Positions 9,673 to 18,132 of a stretch of DNA of 64,000 nt are shown piece after piece. The stretch comes from an uncultured Prevotellaceae bacterium. GTDB lineage: Bacteria > Bacteroidota > Bacteroidia > Bacteroidales > Bacteroidaceae. A model generated the notes under the pieces. The model was not told the origin of the DNA and did not search any database. It worked only from the letters and a program-made list of their open reading frames with translations. Position 1 is the first letter of the stretch. Each line of letters starts with the position of its first letter. The position numbers and the translations under genes were made by a program. The stretch spans positions 277,422-341,421 of the forward strand of contig ONCG01000001.1 of NCBI GenBank assembly GCA_900316285.1, given 5' to 3'.

Positions 9673-9680
9673 TAATTTTG
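9673..9680 (+). promoter_or_regulatory. mlaE promoter, -7 element TAATTTTG
   Basis: TAATTTTG stands 20 bases before the mlaE ATG. The -33 region falls in the heptamer array and has no TTTG on this strand. Confidence 0.55.
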
Positions 9681-9700
9681 CAGAGAAATAAAGTTTTTTT

Positions 9701-10447
9701 ATGTTTATCATCAACTCACTCCATACTTTCGGCCGCTATCTGATGCTGATGGGTCGCACCTTTTCGGTGCCCGAGCGGTTTCGCATGTTCTGGAAACAAT
9801 ACGTGAAGGAGATGGCACAACTGGGTGTCGACTCTATCGGCATTGTGTTGCTCATCTCGTTCTTCATCGGTGCGGTGATCTGCATTCAGATGAAGGTGAA
9901 CATCGAGAGCCCGTGGATGCCACGATGGGTGGCTGGCTACACCACACGAGAGATCATGTTGCTGGAGTTCTCGTCGTCGATCATGTGTCTGATTCTGGCT
10001 GGCAAGGTAGGTTCGAACATTGCATCGGAGCTTGGCACGATGCGTGTGACGCAACAGATTGATGCACTGGAGATTATGGGTGTGAACTCGGCATCGTATC
10101 TCATCCTGCCGAAGATACTGGGACTGATCACCATCATGCCCTTCCTCGTTATCTTCTCATCAGCAACGGGCATCATCGGTGCATACGGTACAGCCTTCAT
10201 CGGCCACATCCTCTCGCCGGAAGACCTCACCGAAGGTCTGCAGCACTCGTTTGTGCCGTGGTTTATGTATATGTCGATTATCAAGAGTCTGTTCTTCGCG
10301 TTCATCATTTCGAGTGTGTCGTCGTTCTACGGCTATACGGTAGAAGGTGGTTCGGTGGAAGTGGGTAAGGCATCGACCGATGCCGTCGTATCTTCCTCGG
10401 TGCTGATTCTGTTCAGCGACGTGTTCCTTACGCAGATACTGAGTTAG
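9701..10447 (+). CDS. mlaE: MlaE-family phospholipid ABC transporter permease
   Basis: Inner membrane permease of the Mla system, which moves phospholipids between the membranes. 248 residues with several hydrophobic segments and the family hallmark stretches (TREIMLLEFSSSIMCLILAG, GSNIASELGTMRVTQQIDAL, ALEIMGV). The length is normal. It is followed 44 bases later by its ATPase gene; no MlaD-type gene follows in this window. Confidence 0.93.
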   Translation: MFIINSLHTFGRYLMLMGRTFSVPERFRMFWKQYVKEMAQLGVDSIGIVLLISFFIGAVICIQMKVNIESPWMPRWVAGYTTREIMLLEFSSSIMCLILAGKVGSNIASELGTMRVTQQIDALEIMGVNSASYLILPKILGLITIMPFLVIFSSATGIIGAYGTAFIGHILSPEDLTEGLQHSFVPWFMYMSIIKSLFFAFIISSVSSFYGYTVEGGSVEVGKASTDAVVSSSVLILFSDVFLTQILS

Positions 10448-10475
10448 TTTCGTGTTTCTAGTTTATAGTTTCTAG
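10448..10475. repeat. Heptamer repeat (TTTCTAG type) between mlaE and mlaF
   Basis: Four degenerate heptamers (TTTCGTG, TTTCTAG, TTTATAG, TTTCTAG) fill most of the 44-base gap before mlaF. The same heptamer, reversed as CTAGAAA, forms the larger array at 53342. Confidence 0.8.
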
Positions 10476-10491
10476 GACAAGGGCAAATAAA

Positions 10492-11295
10492 ATGATAGAA
10501 GTAAAGAATCTCTATAAATCGTTTGAGGACAAGGAGGTCCTTCACGATATCAACACCGTGTTTGAGGACGGTAAGACGAACCTGATTATCGGTCAGTCGG
10601 GATCAGGTAAGACGGTGCTCATGAAGAACCTCGTGGGACTGCTGGAGCCCACCAGCGGACAGGTGCTCTACGACGGTCGCGACTTTGTGAAGATGTCGAA
10701 GACGGAGAAGGTGATGATGCGCCGCGAAATGGGAATGATCTTCCAAAGCGCCGCCCTCTTCGACTCGCTGTCGGTGTTGGAGAACGTGATGTTCCCACTC
10801 GACATGTTCTCGCCGATGACCTATCGCGAGCGCGAGAAGCGCGCCATGGAATGCCTGGAGCGTGTGAACCTGCGCGGAGCAGAGAAGAAATTCCCTGCCG
10901 AGCTCTCGGGTGGCATGCAGAAGCGCGTCGCCATCGCCCGTGCCATCGTGCTGAACCCGAAGTACCTGTTCTGCGACGAACCCAACAGCGGCCTCGACCC
11001 GAAGACATCGCTCGTCATCGACGAACTGCTGTCGGCCATCACCCACGACCTGGGAATCACCACTATCATCAATACCCACGACATGAATTCCGTGATGGGC
11101 ATTGGTGAGAATATTCTCTTTATCTACAAAGGCCATAAGGAGTGGCAGGGCGTTTCGGGGCAGGTGATGAGATCAAAAAACAAACGCCTCACCGACTTCA
11201 TCTTCGCCAGCGACCTGCTGAAGAACATGCGCAACCTCGTGATTGAAAACGACATCGAGTTTGAGCATAAGACCCACGTTGGGGAAGAGGAGTAG
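10492..11295 (+). CDS. mlaF: MlaF-family phospholipid ABC transporter ATPase
   Basis: Cytoplasmic ATPase partner of MlaE. 267 residues with Walker A GQSGSGKTVLMK, signature ELSGGMQKRVAIARA, Walker B YLFCDEPNSGLDP and switch INTHDMNS; the Q-loop reads MIFQSAALFDSLSV. The DEPNSGLDP form and pairing with mlaE identify the Mla family rather than a generic importer. A strong bidirectional terminator follows at 11511. Confidence 0.93.
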   Translation: MIEVKNLYKSFEDKEVLHDINTVFEDGKTNLIIGQSGSGKTVLMKNLVGLLEPTSGQVLYDGRDFVKMSKTEKVMMRREMGMIFQSAALFDSLSVLENVMFPLDMFSPMTYREREKRAMECLERVNLRGAEKKFPAELSGGMQKRVAIARAIVLNPKYLFCDEPNSGLDPKTSLVIDELLSAITHDLGITTIINTHDMNSVMGIGENILFIYKGHKEWQGVSGQVMRSKNKRLTDFIFASDLLKNMRNLVIENDIEFEHKTHVGEEE

Positions 11296-11364
11296 AATAA
11301 TCAATTTTCGCAAATCGAAGGAATAAAGGGAATTAAAGGGCATAAAGGGACAATAGTCCTGCCT

Positions 11365-11473
11365 CTTGACCGTAGGGGCAGACCCCGTGTCTGCCCGAAC
11401 AATAAAGAACAACCTGCACGCTCATACTCCCCAAAATTCACGGGCAGACACGGGGGTCTGCCCCTACCGTTGG
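11365..11473. repeat. 109-bp inverted-repeat element, copy 1
   Basis: Arms GTAGGGGCAGACCCCGTG and its near reverse complement at 11440-11467 bracket a 45-base centre. The centre is homologous, in opposite orientation, to that of the copy at 18013, so this is a discrete dispersed element of MITE-like size rather than a chance palindrome. It lies between mlaF and the convergent lipoprotein gene. I see no target duplication. Confidence 0.85.
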
Positions 11474-11510
11474 CAGCAAAAAAGCTTGCGAAACTTCAGT
11501 AAAAAAAGAA

Positions 11511-11534
11511 ACCCACCTGCAGAGGTGGGTTTTT
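11511..11534. terminator. Bidirectional terminator between mlaF and the lipoprotein gene
   Basis: ACCCACCT pairs with AGGTGGGT around loop GCAG. There is a T run on the right side and an A run (11501-11510) on the left, so it can serve both converging genes. Confidence 0.85.
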
Positions 11535-11541
11535 CTATCTT

Positions 11542-11952
11542 CTATCGCAGATACCAGATGCCTTGGCTTTCGACCATTGGCACCAGCACTTCCTCGACGG
11601 TGCTATCGCCATAGCAGAACACGAGGAAGACATTGGCCTCGTGGCGGGCGGTGTCGGCAACGGCATTGACGATGCGAGCCTCCTTGATGCCTCGGTGCTC
11701 GCGCTCCTGCTGACCCATGAACATTTTCATATTCATGACGAGCTGATCGCGATAGCTGCCCGGGATGCTATCAGGGCGATACTTGCCATCGACGAAGGCC
11801 TCATACTTCCCTTCGAGCAAGTAGTCGTAGTATTGCTTGGCTACCTGGGCGGCAACGTCTGCGGGGTCGACCTTTGGACTACAGCCCCACCCCAGCCCCA
11901 TCCATAGCGGGAGGCTGAGCAAAAAGAGCCGGGTGATGGTTTTTCCTTTCAT
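11542..11952 (-). CDS. Small lipoprotein, NTF2/DUF4878-like
   Basis: 136 residues. A signal peptide ends in a lipobox-like GWGCSPK, so lipidation at Cys24 is likely. The mature part (AAQVAKQYYDYLLEGKYEAF, then a C-terminal VPMVESQGIWYLR) resembles the DUF4878/NTF2-like lipoproteins of Bacteroidota, which have a helix followed by a curved sheet. Function is unknown. It shares strand with der, whose stop lies downstream at 12041. Confidence 0.65.
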   Translation of the reverse strand: MKGKTITRLFLLSLPLWMGLGWGCSPKVDPADVAAQVAKQYYDYLLEGKYEAFVDGKYRPDSIPGSYRDQLVMNMKMFMGQQEREHRGIKEARIVNAVADTARHEANVFLVFCYGDSTVEEVLVPMVESQGIWYLR

Positions 11953-12007
11953 AATGGGAGTTATGGGAAGAATGGGAACTATGGACTATCTCTTGCCCCT
12001 GCCGGTC

Positions 12008-12040
12008 TCCCTCCCCTCGGGGAGGGTTGGGGAGGGGGCT
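12008..12040. repeat. GC-rich CCCCTCCC-type dispersed repeat next to der
   Basis: CTCCCCTCGGGGAGGG followed by TTGGGGAGGGGG lies directly past the der stop. It belongs to the family also seen at 15493-15540, 23297-23477, 34456-34525, 55505-55545 and 59284-59476. Confidence 0.7.
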
Positions 12041-13354
12041 CTACTTCTGTCTAACGAACACGTTGATGGGACAGCCCGACAGTTGCCAGTTCTCGCGTAT
12101 CTTGTTCTCGAGGAAGCGCTTGTAGGGTTCCTTCACATATTGTGGCAGATTGGCATAGAACACGAAGGTTGGAATCTGCGTGTTGGGCACCTGCGAGCAA
12201 TACTTAATCTTGATGTACTTTCCTTTGATGGAGGGTGGCGGATAGGCCTCGATGAGAGGTAGCATCACCTCGTTGAGCTTCGTCGTGCCAATCTTTGCCG
12301 TACGGTTCAAGTATACCTGCTTCGCCGTCTCGAGCACCTTGAAGATGCGCTGCTTCGTGAGGGCAGAGGCAAAAATGATGGGGAAGTCGACAAACGGAGC
12401 CATACGCTCGCGGATGGCATTCTCGAAGGTCTTAATGGCAATCTGCGACTTGTCCTCGGCGATGTCCCACTTGTTCACGACCACCACCAGCGACTTCTGG
12501 TTCTTCTGGATGAGCTGGAAGATGTTCATGTCCTGAGCCTCGATGCCTCGTGTGGCATCGATCATCAAGATGCAGACGTCGCTACTCTCGATGGAACGGA
12601 TGGAACGCATCACTGAGTAGAACTCCAAGTCCTCCGTCACCTTGTTCTTACGACGTATGCCGGCAGTGTCGACGAGATAGAAGTCGAAGCCGAACTTGTC
12701 GTAGCGGGTATAGATGCTGTCGCGTGTCGTACCGGCAATCTCGGTCACGATGTTACGATCCTCGCCGATGAAGGCATTGATCAGGCTCGACTTACCAGCA
12801 TTCGGACGGCCTACCACTGCAAAGCGAGGAATGCCTTCCTCGATGACCTCGGCCGTTGCATTGGGCAGTTTCTCCAAGACCATGTCGAGCAGGTCGCCGG
12901 TGCCGCTGCCCGTTGCCGAGCTGATACAAACGGGTTCGCCCAGGCCGAGCTTGTAGAATTCGTAGGAGTCGTAGACCTGTGCATTGTTATCGGTCTTGTT
13001 GGCGACGAGGATGATGGGCAACTTCGAACCACGCAGAATTTGGGCGACGTCTTCGTCGAGGTCGGTGAGACCCGTGGTGACATCCACGAGGAACAACACC
13101 AGGTCGGCCTCCTCAGTAGCCACAAGCACCTGCTTGCGGATTTCCTCTTCGAAGATATCGTCGGAGTTTACCACCCAGCCGCCGGTATCGACCACGGAGA
13201 ATTCCTTACCACACCACTCGCACTTGCCATACTGGCGGTCGCGTGTAGTGCCAGCCTCCTCGCTGACGATGGCGCGACGCGTCTTCGTCAGTCGGTTGAA
13301 TAAAGTGGACTTACCCACGTTCGGGCGTCCCACGATTGCTACTAAACTTGCCAT
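12041..13354 (-). CDS. der: Ribosome biogenesis GTPase Der (double Era-like)
   Basis: GTPase needed for 50S subunit assembly. I set the start at 13354 ([17 protein letters not shown]) because a promoter -7 box lies just upstream at 13374; the frame runs open to 13468 but that part is not Der-like. The protein has 437 residues with two GTPase domains, first G1 GRPNVGKST and G4 NKTD, second G1 GRPNAGKSS and G4 NKWD, then the C-terminal KH-like domain. The length fits the family. Confidence 0.96.
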   Translation of the reverse strand: MASLVAIVGRPNVGKSTLFNRLTKTRRAIVSEEAGTTRDRQYGKCEWCGKEFSVVDTGGWVVNSDDIFEEEIRKQVLVATEEADLVLFLVDVTTGLTDLDEDVAQILRGSKLPIILVANKTDNNAQVYDSYEFYKLGLGEPVCISSATGSGTGDLLDMVLEKLPNATAEVIEEGIPRFAVVGRPNAGKSSLINAFIGEDRNIVTEIAGTTRDSIYTRYDKFGFDFYLVDTAGIRRKNKVTEDLEFYSVMRSIRSIESSDVCILMIDATRGIEAQDMNIFQLIQKNQKSLVVVVNKWDIAEDKSQIAIKTFENAIRERMAPFVDFPIIFASALTKQRIFKVLETAKQVYLNRTAKIGTTKLNEVMLPLIEAYPPPSIKGKYIKIKYCSQVPNTQIPTFVFYANLPQYVKEPYKRFLENKIRENWQLSGCPINVFVRQK

Positions 13355-13373
13355 ATCTCTTTCTTTTTGCCTG

Positions 13374-13381
13374 CAAAGATA
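13374..13381 (-). promoter_or_regulatory. der promoter, -7 element TATCTTTG
   Basis: TATCTTTG on the minus strand 19 bases before the chosen der start, preceded by a T-rich run and CG. No clear -33 box. Confidence 0.55.
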
Positions 13382-13480
13382 CGAAAAAAAAACGTAGAAT
13401 AGTGCATGAAGCATGAAAAAAACGCTGCTCGCCACTTGAAACGCCATCACGAACAAAACATTCACCAAGGAAAGCCATCC

Positions 13481-14644
13481 TTACAACCTATAGCCCAGCT
13501 GCACACAGGCCAGCCAGTCGTGGAGTTGGCCGTGGCTATTCTCGGCATGATAGCGGAAGTGGTTGTAGCAGCCATAAGCATTCAGATACCAGCGCTTGCG
13601 CTGATACGTCACCGAAAGACGAGTATCGGTATTGAGTGCCAGACGATTGGTTCGGTGATACTCACCCATCTCACTGATACGATATTCCCAAGGGGACAAT
13701 TCGTCGTCGTCATGTTCTTCCTCGTCGACGGCCAACTGACGGTAGTTGGAATCATAGGTCGTCATCTTCGATCGGTTGACGAAGGTGACCAGTGGCATCA
13801 CGGCAGCGCTGACCAGCCATCCCCGTGCCGGCACCCAGTTGTAGGCGTAGCCCAACCCTACACCTGCCTGCCACTGTCGCACATGTCCGATGTTGTTCAT
13901 CAAGAGAATGAAATCGGCATTCTCGTCGGCAGCATAGTTTACGTGGGAGTAATAATACATAGCGCCCACCATCAGCGAACCTGCCGACCGCAGCTGAATA
14001 GCCGACTGGTCGTAGGCAGCCGAATAGGAAAAGTGGCGGCCGTTGAGCAGGTAGTAGCCGTCGGCGATGAGCGTGTGCACCCGGATGGGACTCAGAAGTA
14101 CATTCTGGAAAGTCTCGCGCTCATGGACCACCCGCCCATCGTCCTGCACGAAATCACCTTCGTAGAACACCTTTGGCTCGTCGGTCTCAAAGCGGTGAAA
14201 GCGCACATTCAATCCATAGTTGCCACCCGTGGCACCCAGCGAGAGTGTGCTTCCTTTGTCGCCTGCCACATTTTGCTGATAGCCAATGCCATAGCCTCGG
14301 TAGCCGCCCCACACACCAACGGAGAAAGAGGGGTCGGTAGTGATGCGAGGTTCCCACAAGAAGTTGCCCTGCACATTGGAGAAGAAAGCCTCCGCATCTA
14401 TCGTCGAGTGCATTCGGAGAATCGACTGGCTGACATTGCTTCGCGCTACCACCTGCCAAGGACGATCAGGCACGCCGATGTAGCTATGGTCAATGCCCCT
14501 GACCGCCGATGAGTCGATGTAGTTCTTAACGGCATAAACGACGCGCATCAGTCCATGATGTTCTGCATGGTCTGACAATTGTGCACCGACAGAGGCGGCA
14601 CACGAAAGAGCGAAAAGGACACAAAACAGCTTCTGTTTCACCAT
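13481..14644 (-). CDS. DUF4421-like outer membrane protein
   Basis: 387 residues with a signal peptide (LFCVLFALSCAASVGAQ). The rest is beta-rich with many aromatic residues; segments such as PSFSVGVWGGYRGYGIGYQQ and the C-terminal LACVQLGYRL fit the DUF4421 family of predicted outer membrane barrels. There is an acidic loop (VDEEEHDDDE). The role is unknown. It sits between era and der with its own promoter, where other Bacteroidota often have era next to der, so it may be a later insertion; that is inference. Confidence 0.65.
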   Translation of the reverse strand: MVKQKLFCVLFALSCAASVGAQLSDHAEHHGLMRVVYAVKNYIDSSAVRGIDHSYIGVPDRPWQVVARSNVSQSILRMHSTIDAEAFFSNVQGNFLWEPRITTDPSFSVGVWGGYRGYGIGYQQNVAGDKGSTLSLGATGGNYGLNVRFHRFETDEPKVFYEGDFVQDDGRVVHERETFQNVLLSPIRVHTLIADGYYLLNGRHFSYSAAYDQSAIQLRSAGSLMVGAMYYYSHVNYAADENADFILLMNNIGHVRQWQAGVGLGYAYNWVPARGWLVSAAVMPLVTFVNRSKMTTYDSNYRQLAVDEEEHDDDELSPWEYRISEMGEYHRTNRLALNTDTRLSVTYQRKRWYLNAYGCYNHFRYHAENSHGQLHDWLACVQLGYRL

Positions 14645-14678
14645 GGCCTAAGAATCAAGAATTCCTTCTATTTGCTTG

Positions 14679-14709
14679 CAAAGATACGAAAAAAAAGCGA
14701 AACCGCAAA
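14679..14709 (-). promoter_or_regulatory. Promoter of the DUF4421-like gene
   Basis: TTTG, 19 bases, TATCTTTG on the minus strand: a full consensus match, 35 bases before the start codon. Confidence 0.85.
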
Positions 14710-14743
14710 CCTTCGCGATGAAAATACAGAGATAAAGAAGAAC

Positions 14744-14928
14744 GGCCTGAAAGGCCAACAGCCACCAGCCCAGGGCAACGCCCTGGGTTTTTATGTATAA
14801 TATCTATTATCGCCCTGAAAGGGCAAAAGCTCTGATTATCAATGCTTTTGCCCTTTCAGGGCGACATTACCATTCTGCTTGACACCCAGGGCGTTGCCCT
14901 GGGCTAGTTGCTGTTGGCCTTTCAGGCC
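14744..14928. repeat. 185-bp nested palindrome with three self-complementary modules
   Basis: The outer arms (14744-14762 and 14910-14928) are a perfect 19-bp inverted repeat starting GGCCTGAAAGGCC. The middle arms contain CCCAGGGCAACGCCCTGGG. The inner arms (14811-14830 and 14844-14863) are a perfect 20-bp inverted repeat starting CGCCCTGAAAGGGC. Each arm is itself a hairpin. It lies between the promoter of the DUF4421 gene and the era stop. Confidence 0.95.
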
Positions 14929-14991
14929 GCTCGGCTTCCTATTTTGGTTTCTTGATTCTCCCCGATTGAGGGGGCCGTGGATGGGCCGGCA

Positions 14992-15906
14992 TTACTCGGG
15001 ATTATAGCCGAAGGCGTTGAGTTCGCGGTCGTTGGAACGCCAGTCCTTGTCGACCTTGACGAAGGTTTCGAGGTTGATCTTCTTGTCGAAGAACTTCTCG
15101 AGGGCCTTGCGACTCTCTGTGCCCACCTTCTTCAGTGCAATGCCCTGATGACCGATGATGATGCCCTTCTGCGACTCTCGCTCCACATAGATGGTAGCGT
15201 GGATGTCGATGCGGTTTTGCGTCTCCTTGAACGAGTCCACACGCACCTCCACGGCGTAGGGAATCTCCTTGTCGTAGTAGAGCAGGATTTTCTCGCGGAT
15301 GATTTCCGACACGAAGAAGCGGGCGGGCTTGTCGGTGAGCTGGTCCTTGTCGAAGTATGCAGGGCTCTCGGGCAGCAGTTCCTGAATGCGCTTCAAGAGT
15401 ATGTCGACACCGAACTTGTTTTTCGCCGAGATGGGCAGGATCTCTGCATTCGGCAAGAGCGAGTGCCACTTCTCGACCAGTTCGCCGAGTGCTTCAGTGG
15501 CCGGCTTCGGCTTCCCTCCTTCGGGGGGAGTGAGGGGGGTGTCGATCTTGTTGATGAGCAAGATAACGGGAATCGTCATCTTCTGCACCTTCTCCAAGAA
15601 TTCCATGTTTTTCTCGGGGTTCTCCACGACGTCGGTGACATAGAGCAGCACGTCTGCATCCTGCAGGGCGCTCTCCGAGAAGGCAAGCATCATCTCCTGC
15701 ATCTTGTAGTTTGGTTTCAGCACACCGGGCGTGTCGCTGAACACAATCTGCATGTCCTCCGTGTTGACGATGCCCATGATACGATGGCGCGTGGTCTGCG
15801 CCTTGAAGGTGGCAATAGAAATACGCTCACCAACCAATTGGTTCATGAGCGTACTTTTGCCGACGTTGGGATTTCCAACGATGTTTACAAATCCTGCTTT
15901 ATGCAT
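14992..15906 (-). CDS. era: GTPase Era
   Basis: GTPase that binds the 3' end of 16S rRNA in 30S maturation. The start at 15906 (MHKAGFVNIVGNPNVGKST) gives 304 residues; the open frame continues upstream to 15951 without family similarity. G1 is GNPNVGKST at 11-19, G3 DTPG at 58-61, G4 NKID at 119-122, G5 SAKN; a KH domain follows with GHQGIALKKVG. Unusual: residues about 123-138 (TPLTPPEGGKPKPATE) are extra between G4 and G5 and are encoded by a GC-rich dispersed repeat. Confidence 0.96.
   Translation of the reverse strand: MHKAGFVNIVGNPNVGKSTLMNQLVGERISIATFKAQTTRHRIMGIVNTEDMQIVFSDTPGVLKPNYKMQEMMLAFSESALQDADVLLYVTDVVENPEKNMEFLEKVQKMTIPVILLINKIDTPLTPPEGGKPKPATEALGELVEKWHSLLPNAEILPISAKNKFGVDILLKRIQELLPESPAYFDKDQLTDKPARFFVSEIIREKILLYYDKEIPYAVEVRVDSFKETQNRIDIHATIYVERESQKGIIIGHQGIALKKVGTESRKALEKFFDKKINLETFVKVDKDWRSNDRELNAFGYNPE
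15493..15540. repeat. GC-rich dispersed repeat inserted in frame in era
   Basis: CTCCTTCGGGGGGAGTGAG is a diverged copy of the CCCCTCCC palindromic family. It encodes the loop after the Era G4 motif without breaking the frame. Confidence 0.6.
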
Positions 15907-15917
15907 GTTGTTACTTG

Positions 15918-16931
15918 TTACTTTGCCACTTTGTCGCCGTCGTAGGCCCACTTGTAGTAGCTTGCGCCGTGGGTGAAGCCGGCACCGAAAGCCGTGAGGA
16001 TGACATTATCACCTCTCCTCATGTTCGGTTCGTTGTCCCACAAGGCAAGAGGAATGGTGGCACCCGAGGTGTTGCCATATCGTTCGATGTTGACAACCAC
16101 CTTCTCCATCGGCAGGTCGACGCGCTTAGCCACTGCCTCGATGATGCGAAGGTTTGCCTCGTGGGGAACCACCCACTTCACGCTGTTGGTGGTCAGCCCA
16201 TTGCGCTTCATGATTTCAGCAACATCGTCGCCCATCGAGGTGACGGCATAGCGAAACACGGTACGACCTTCCTGATAGATGTAATGCAGGCGATGCGACA
16301 CGGTGAAATGGCTGGGCGGGCATACCGAGCCACCGGCCTTCATGTGGAGGAACGGCAGTCCCTTACCATCGGTGCGGAAGAAAGCGTCGCGAGCTCCGAA
16401 TCCCTCGTCTTCAGAGGCTTCCATGAGCACGGCACCAGCGCCGTCGCCGAAGAGTACGCACGTCTGACGATCGGTGTAGTCGGCGATCGACGACATCTTA
16501 TCGGCTCCGATGACGATAATCTTGCGGCAGCGGCCACACTTAATCATTGAAGCGGCGAGGTCAGCGGCGTACATGAATCCTGCACACGCTGCCGAGATGT
16601 CCATGGCGAAAGCATTCTTCAGTCCGAGTTTTCCGACCACCACCGATGCCGTCGACGGGAACTTGTAGTCGGGTGTTGTTGTAGCCACCAACACTGCATC
16701 GATGGTATCAGGGTCGATGTTTGTTTTGCGCATCAGCTGCTTGGCGGCCTTGCGGGCCATATAGCTTGTGCCAAGTCCTTCTTCGGTGAGGATGTGTCGT
16801 TCCTTGATGCCTACACGCGCCATGATCCACTCATCGCTGGTGTCCACCATTCGCGACAGCTCCTCGTTGGTGAGAATGTAGTCGGGCACATAGCCTCCCA
16901 CACCGCTGATGATCGCGTTTATGTTTCCCAT
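15918..16931 (-). CDS. fabH: Beta-ketoacyl-ACP synthase III FabH
   Basis: Starts fatty acid synthesis by condensing acetyl-CoA with malonyl-ACP. 337 residues. Catalytic Cys116 lies in DISAACAGFMYA; the His (WVVPHEANLRI, about 264) and Asn (ERYGNTSGATIP, about 294) complete the triad. The order yceD-rpmF-fabH-era, read on the minus strand, is common and suggests one transcript; era follows after 11 bases. Confidence 0.95.
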   Translation of the reverse strand: MGNINAIISGVGGYVPDYILTNEELSRMVDTSDEWIMARVGIKERHILTEEGLGTSYMARKAAKQLMRKTNIDPDTIDAVLVATTTPDYKFPSTASVVVGKLGLKNAFAMDISAACAGFMYAADLAASMIKCGRCRKIIVIGADKMSSIADYTDRQTCVLFGDGAGAVLMEASEDEGFGARDAFFRTDGKGLPFLHMKAGGSVCPPSHFTVSHRLHYIYQEGRTVFRYAVTSMGDDVAEIMKRNGLTTNSVKWVVPHEANLRIIEAVAKRVDLPMEKVVVNIERYGNTSGATIPLALWDNEPNMRRGDNVILTAFGAGFTHGASYYKWAYDGDKVAK

Positions 16932-17032
16932 TTAAATACTATGGTTATGAATAAGCAATTAGTAATGAACGCCTCCCATGGTGGAATGGCACTCACTACT
17001 AATTAACTCATCGAAGGTTTACTCAATTGACA

Positions 17033-17218
17033 TTATTCGGCTGCGTCCATCACGATAGCAACCTTACCACGATAGTAGCCGCAAGAGGGGCAAACCGTGT
17101 GGTAGACGTAGTAAGCGCCACAGGTGGGGCATACTGCCAGCGTGGGAGCAACGGCTCCGTCATGAGTTCTTCTTTTCAGTGTACGAGTCTTCGACTGTCT
17201 TCTTTTAGGATGTGCCAT
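17033..17218 (-). CDS. rpmF: 50S ribosomal protein L32
   Basis: 61 residues, basic N-terminus AHPKRRQSKTRT and a zinc-ribbon pair of Cys motifs (CPTCGAYYVYHTVCPSCG). Lies between yceD and fabH as in many bacteria. Confidence 0.97.
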   Translation of the reverse strand: MAHPKRRQSKTRTLKRRTHDGAVAPTLAVCPTCGAYYVYHTVCPSCGYYRGKVAIVMDAAE

Positions 17219-17258
17219 AATAAAATTTACAATTTACTGTTTTACAATTTCTTGATTC

Positions 17259-17783
17259 TTACTTTTTCAGTTTCAGCAGTGCTTCCCAACGCGGGTCGAT
17301 CTGTTGTTCGCCTTCCTCCTCGCTGCTTCGGGCAGCGCTGTGCTCAGAGAGCAACTTACTCATCACCGCGTTGCATTTTCCAGGTGCATGCACGTGCTTG
17401 ATGGGAATGGTCAGGCAGATAAACTCATAGATGAGCCACGACGTGTCGAGCATTCCTTCGTTCTCGTCAACCGTCACGACGTCATCGCCTTCGTCAAGGG
17501 AAGTATCGCCAAAGCGTGCGAGCAAGTGGTCGTCGCTGACAATGGGTTGCTCCATGTCTTCCAGACACAAGTCGCACATAACATGCACAATGCCCTCCGT
17601 GTGGAAATCCAGCTCGAAAAACTGCGATGCCTTGCGGACAGTCAGTGTCACATCGAGCTCTCCTTCCCTCACGTCGGGAGCGTCGATGGCTTCAAAGTAG
17701 TCATCGGTGAGATGGTAGCGGAACACTGTCACAGCCTCCTGCAACCCCTTCAGATCTACCTTTAAGTCATCTCTTGTACACAT
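17259..17783 (-). CDS. yceD: YceD/DUF177 family protein
   Basis: 174 residues from the ATG at 17783 (MCTRDDLKVDLKGL). The frame is open to 17993 but the extra part runs through the promoter. The core ...CDLCLEDMEQPI... with the CxxC and the later acidic stretch is typical of DUF177, a family linked to 23S rRNA accumulation and almost always cotranscribed with rpmF, as here (gap 40 bases). Confidence 0.88.
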   Translation of the reverse strand: MCTRDDLKVDLKGLQEAVTVFRYHLTDDYFEAIDAPDVREGELDVTLTVRKASQFFELDFHTEGIVHVMCDLCLEDMEQPIVSDDHLLARFGDTSLDEGDDVVTVDENEGMLDTSWLIYEFICLTIPIKHVHAPGKCNAVMSKLLSEHSAARSSEEEGEQQIDPRWEALLKLKK

Positions 17784-17792
17784 TTCGGGCTG

Positions 17793-17823
17793 CAAAGTTA
17801 CGAATAAACGAGCAAAACACAAA
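17793..17823 (-). promoter_or_regulatory. Promoter of yceD-rpmF-fabH-era
   Basis: TTTG, 19 bases, TAACTTTG on the minus strand. The bases before the -7 box read TTATTCG, which recurs before the -7 boxes at 37087 and 53465. The -7 box ends only 9 bases before the start codon, so the mRNA leader must be very short. Confidence 0.88.
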
Positions 17824-18012
17824 ATAAATTTCATTTTATTTTCATTTTCGGGCAAAAAAGTGGGTGCTCGTCCTCCGATTTTCAGTTTGGGAAGAGGGGG
17901 GAGAAAAGGGCTTAAAGGGGAAAAAAGGGCATAAAGGGGAGATTTAGAGCCCCTTGATAAGGGGCGGCTATAATGCAGGGTTTTCATATCCACAAATAGA
18001 ATGCTTTCGCAG

Positions 18013-18121
18013 CCAACGGTAGGGGCAGACCCCCGTGTCTGCCCGTGAAATTAGGGGTGAACGGGCGTACAGGTTGTTTTTTGTTGTTCGGGCAGACACG
18101 GGGGTCTGCCCCTACCGTTGG
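18013..18121. repeat. 109-bp inverted-repeat element, copy 2
   Basis: Near-perfect terminal inverted repeats begin CCAACGGTAGGGGCAGAC and end with its complement at 18121. The centre reads as the reverse complement of the centre of the copy at 11365. It lies just past the trpA stop and may double as a terminator for the trp operon. Confidence 0.9.
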
Positions 18122-18132
18122 GTGTTCTCCCC

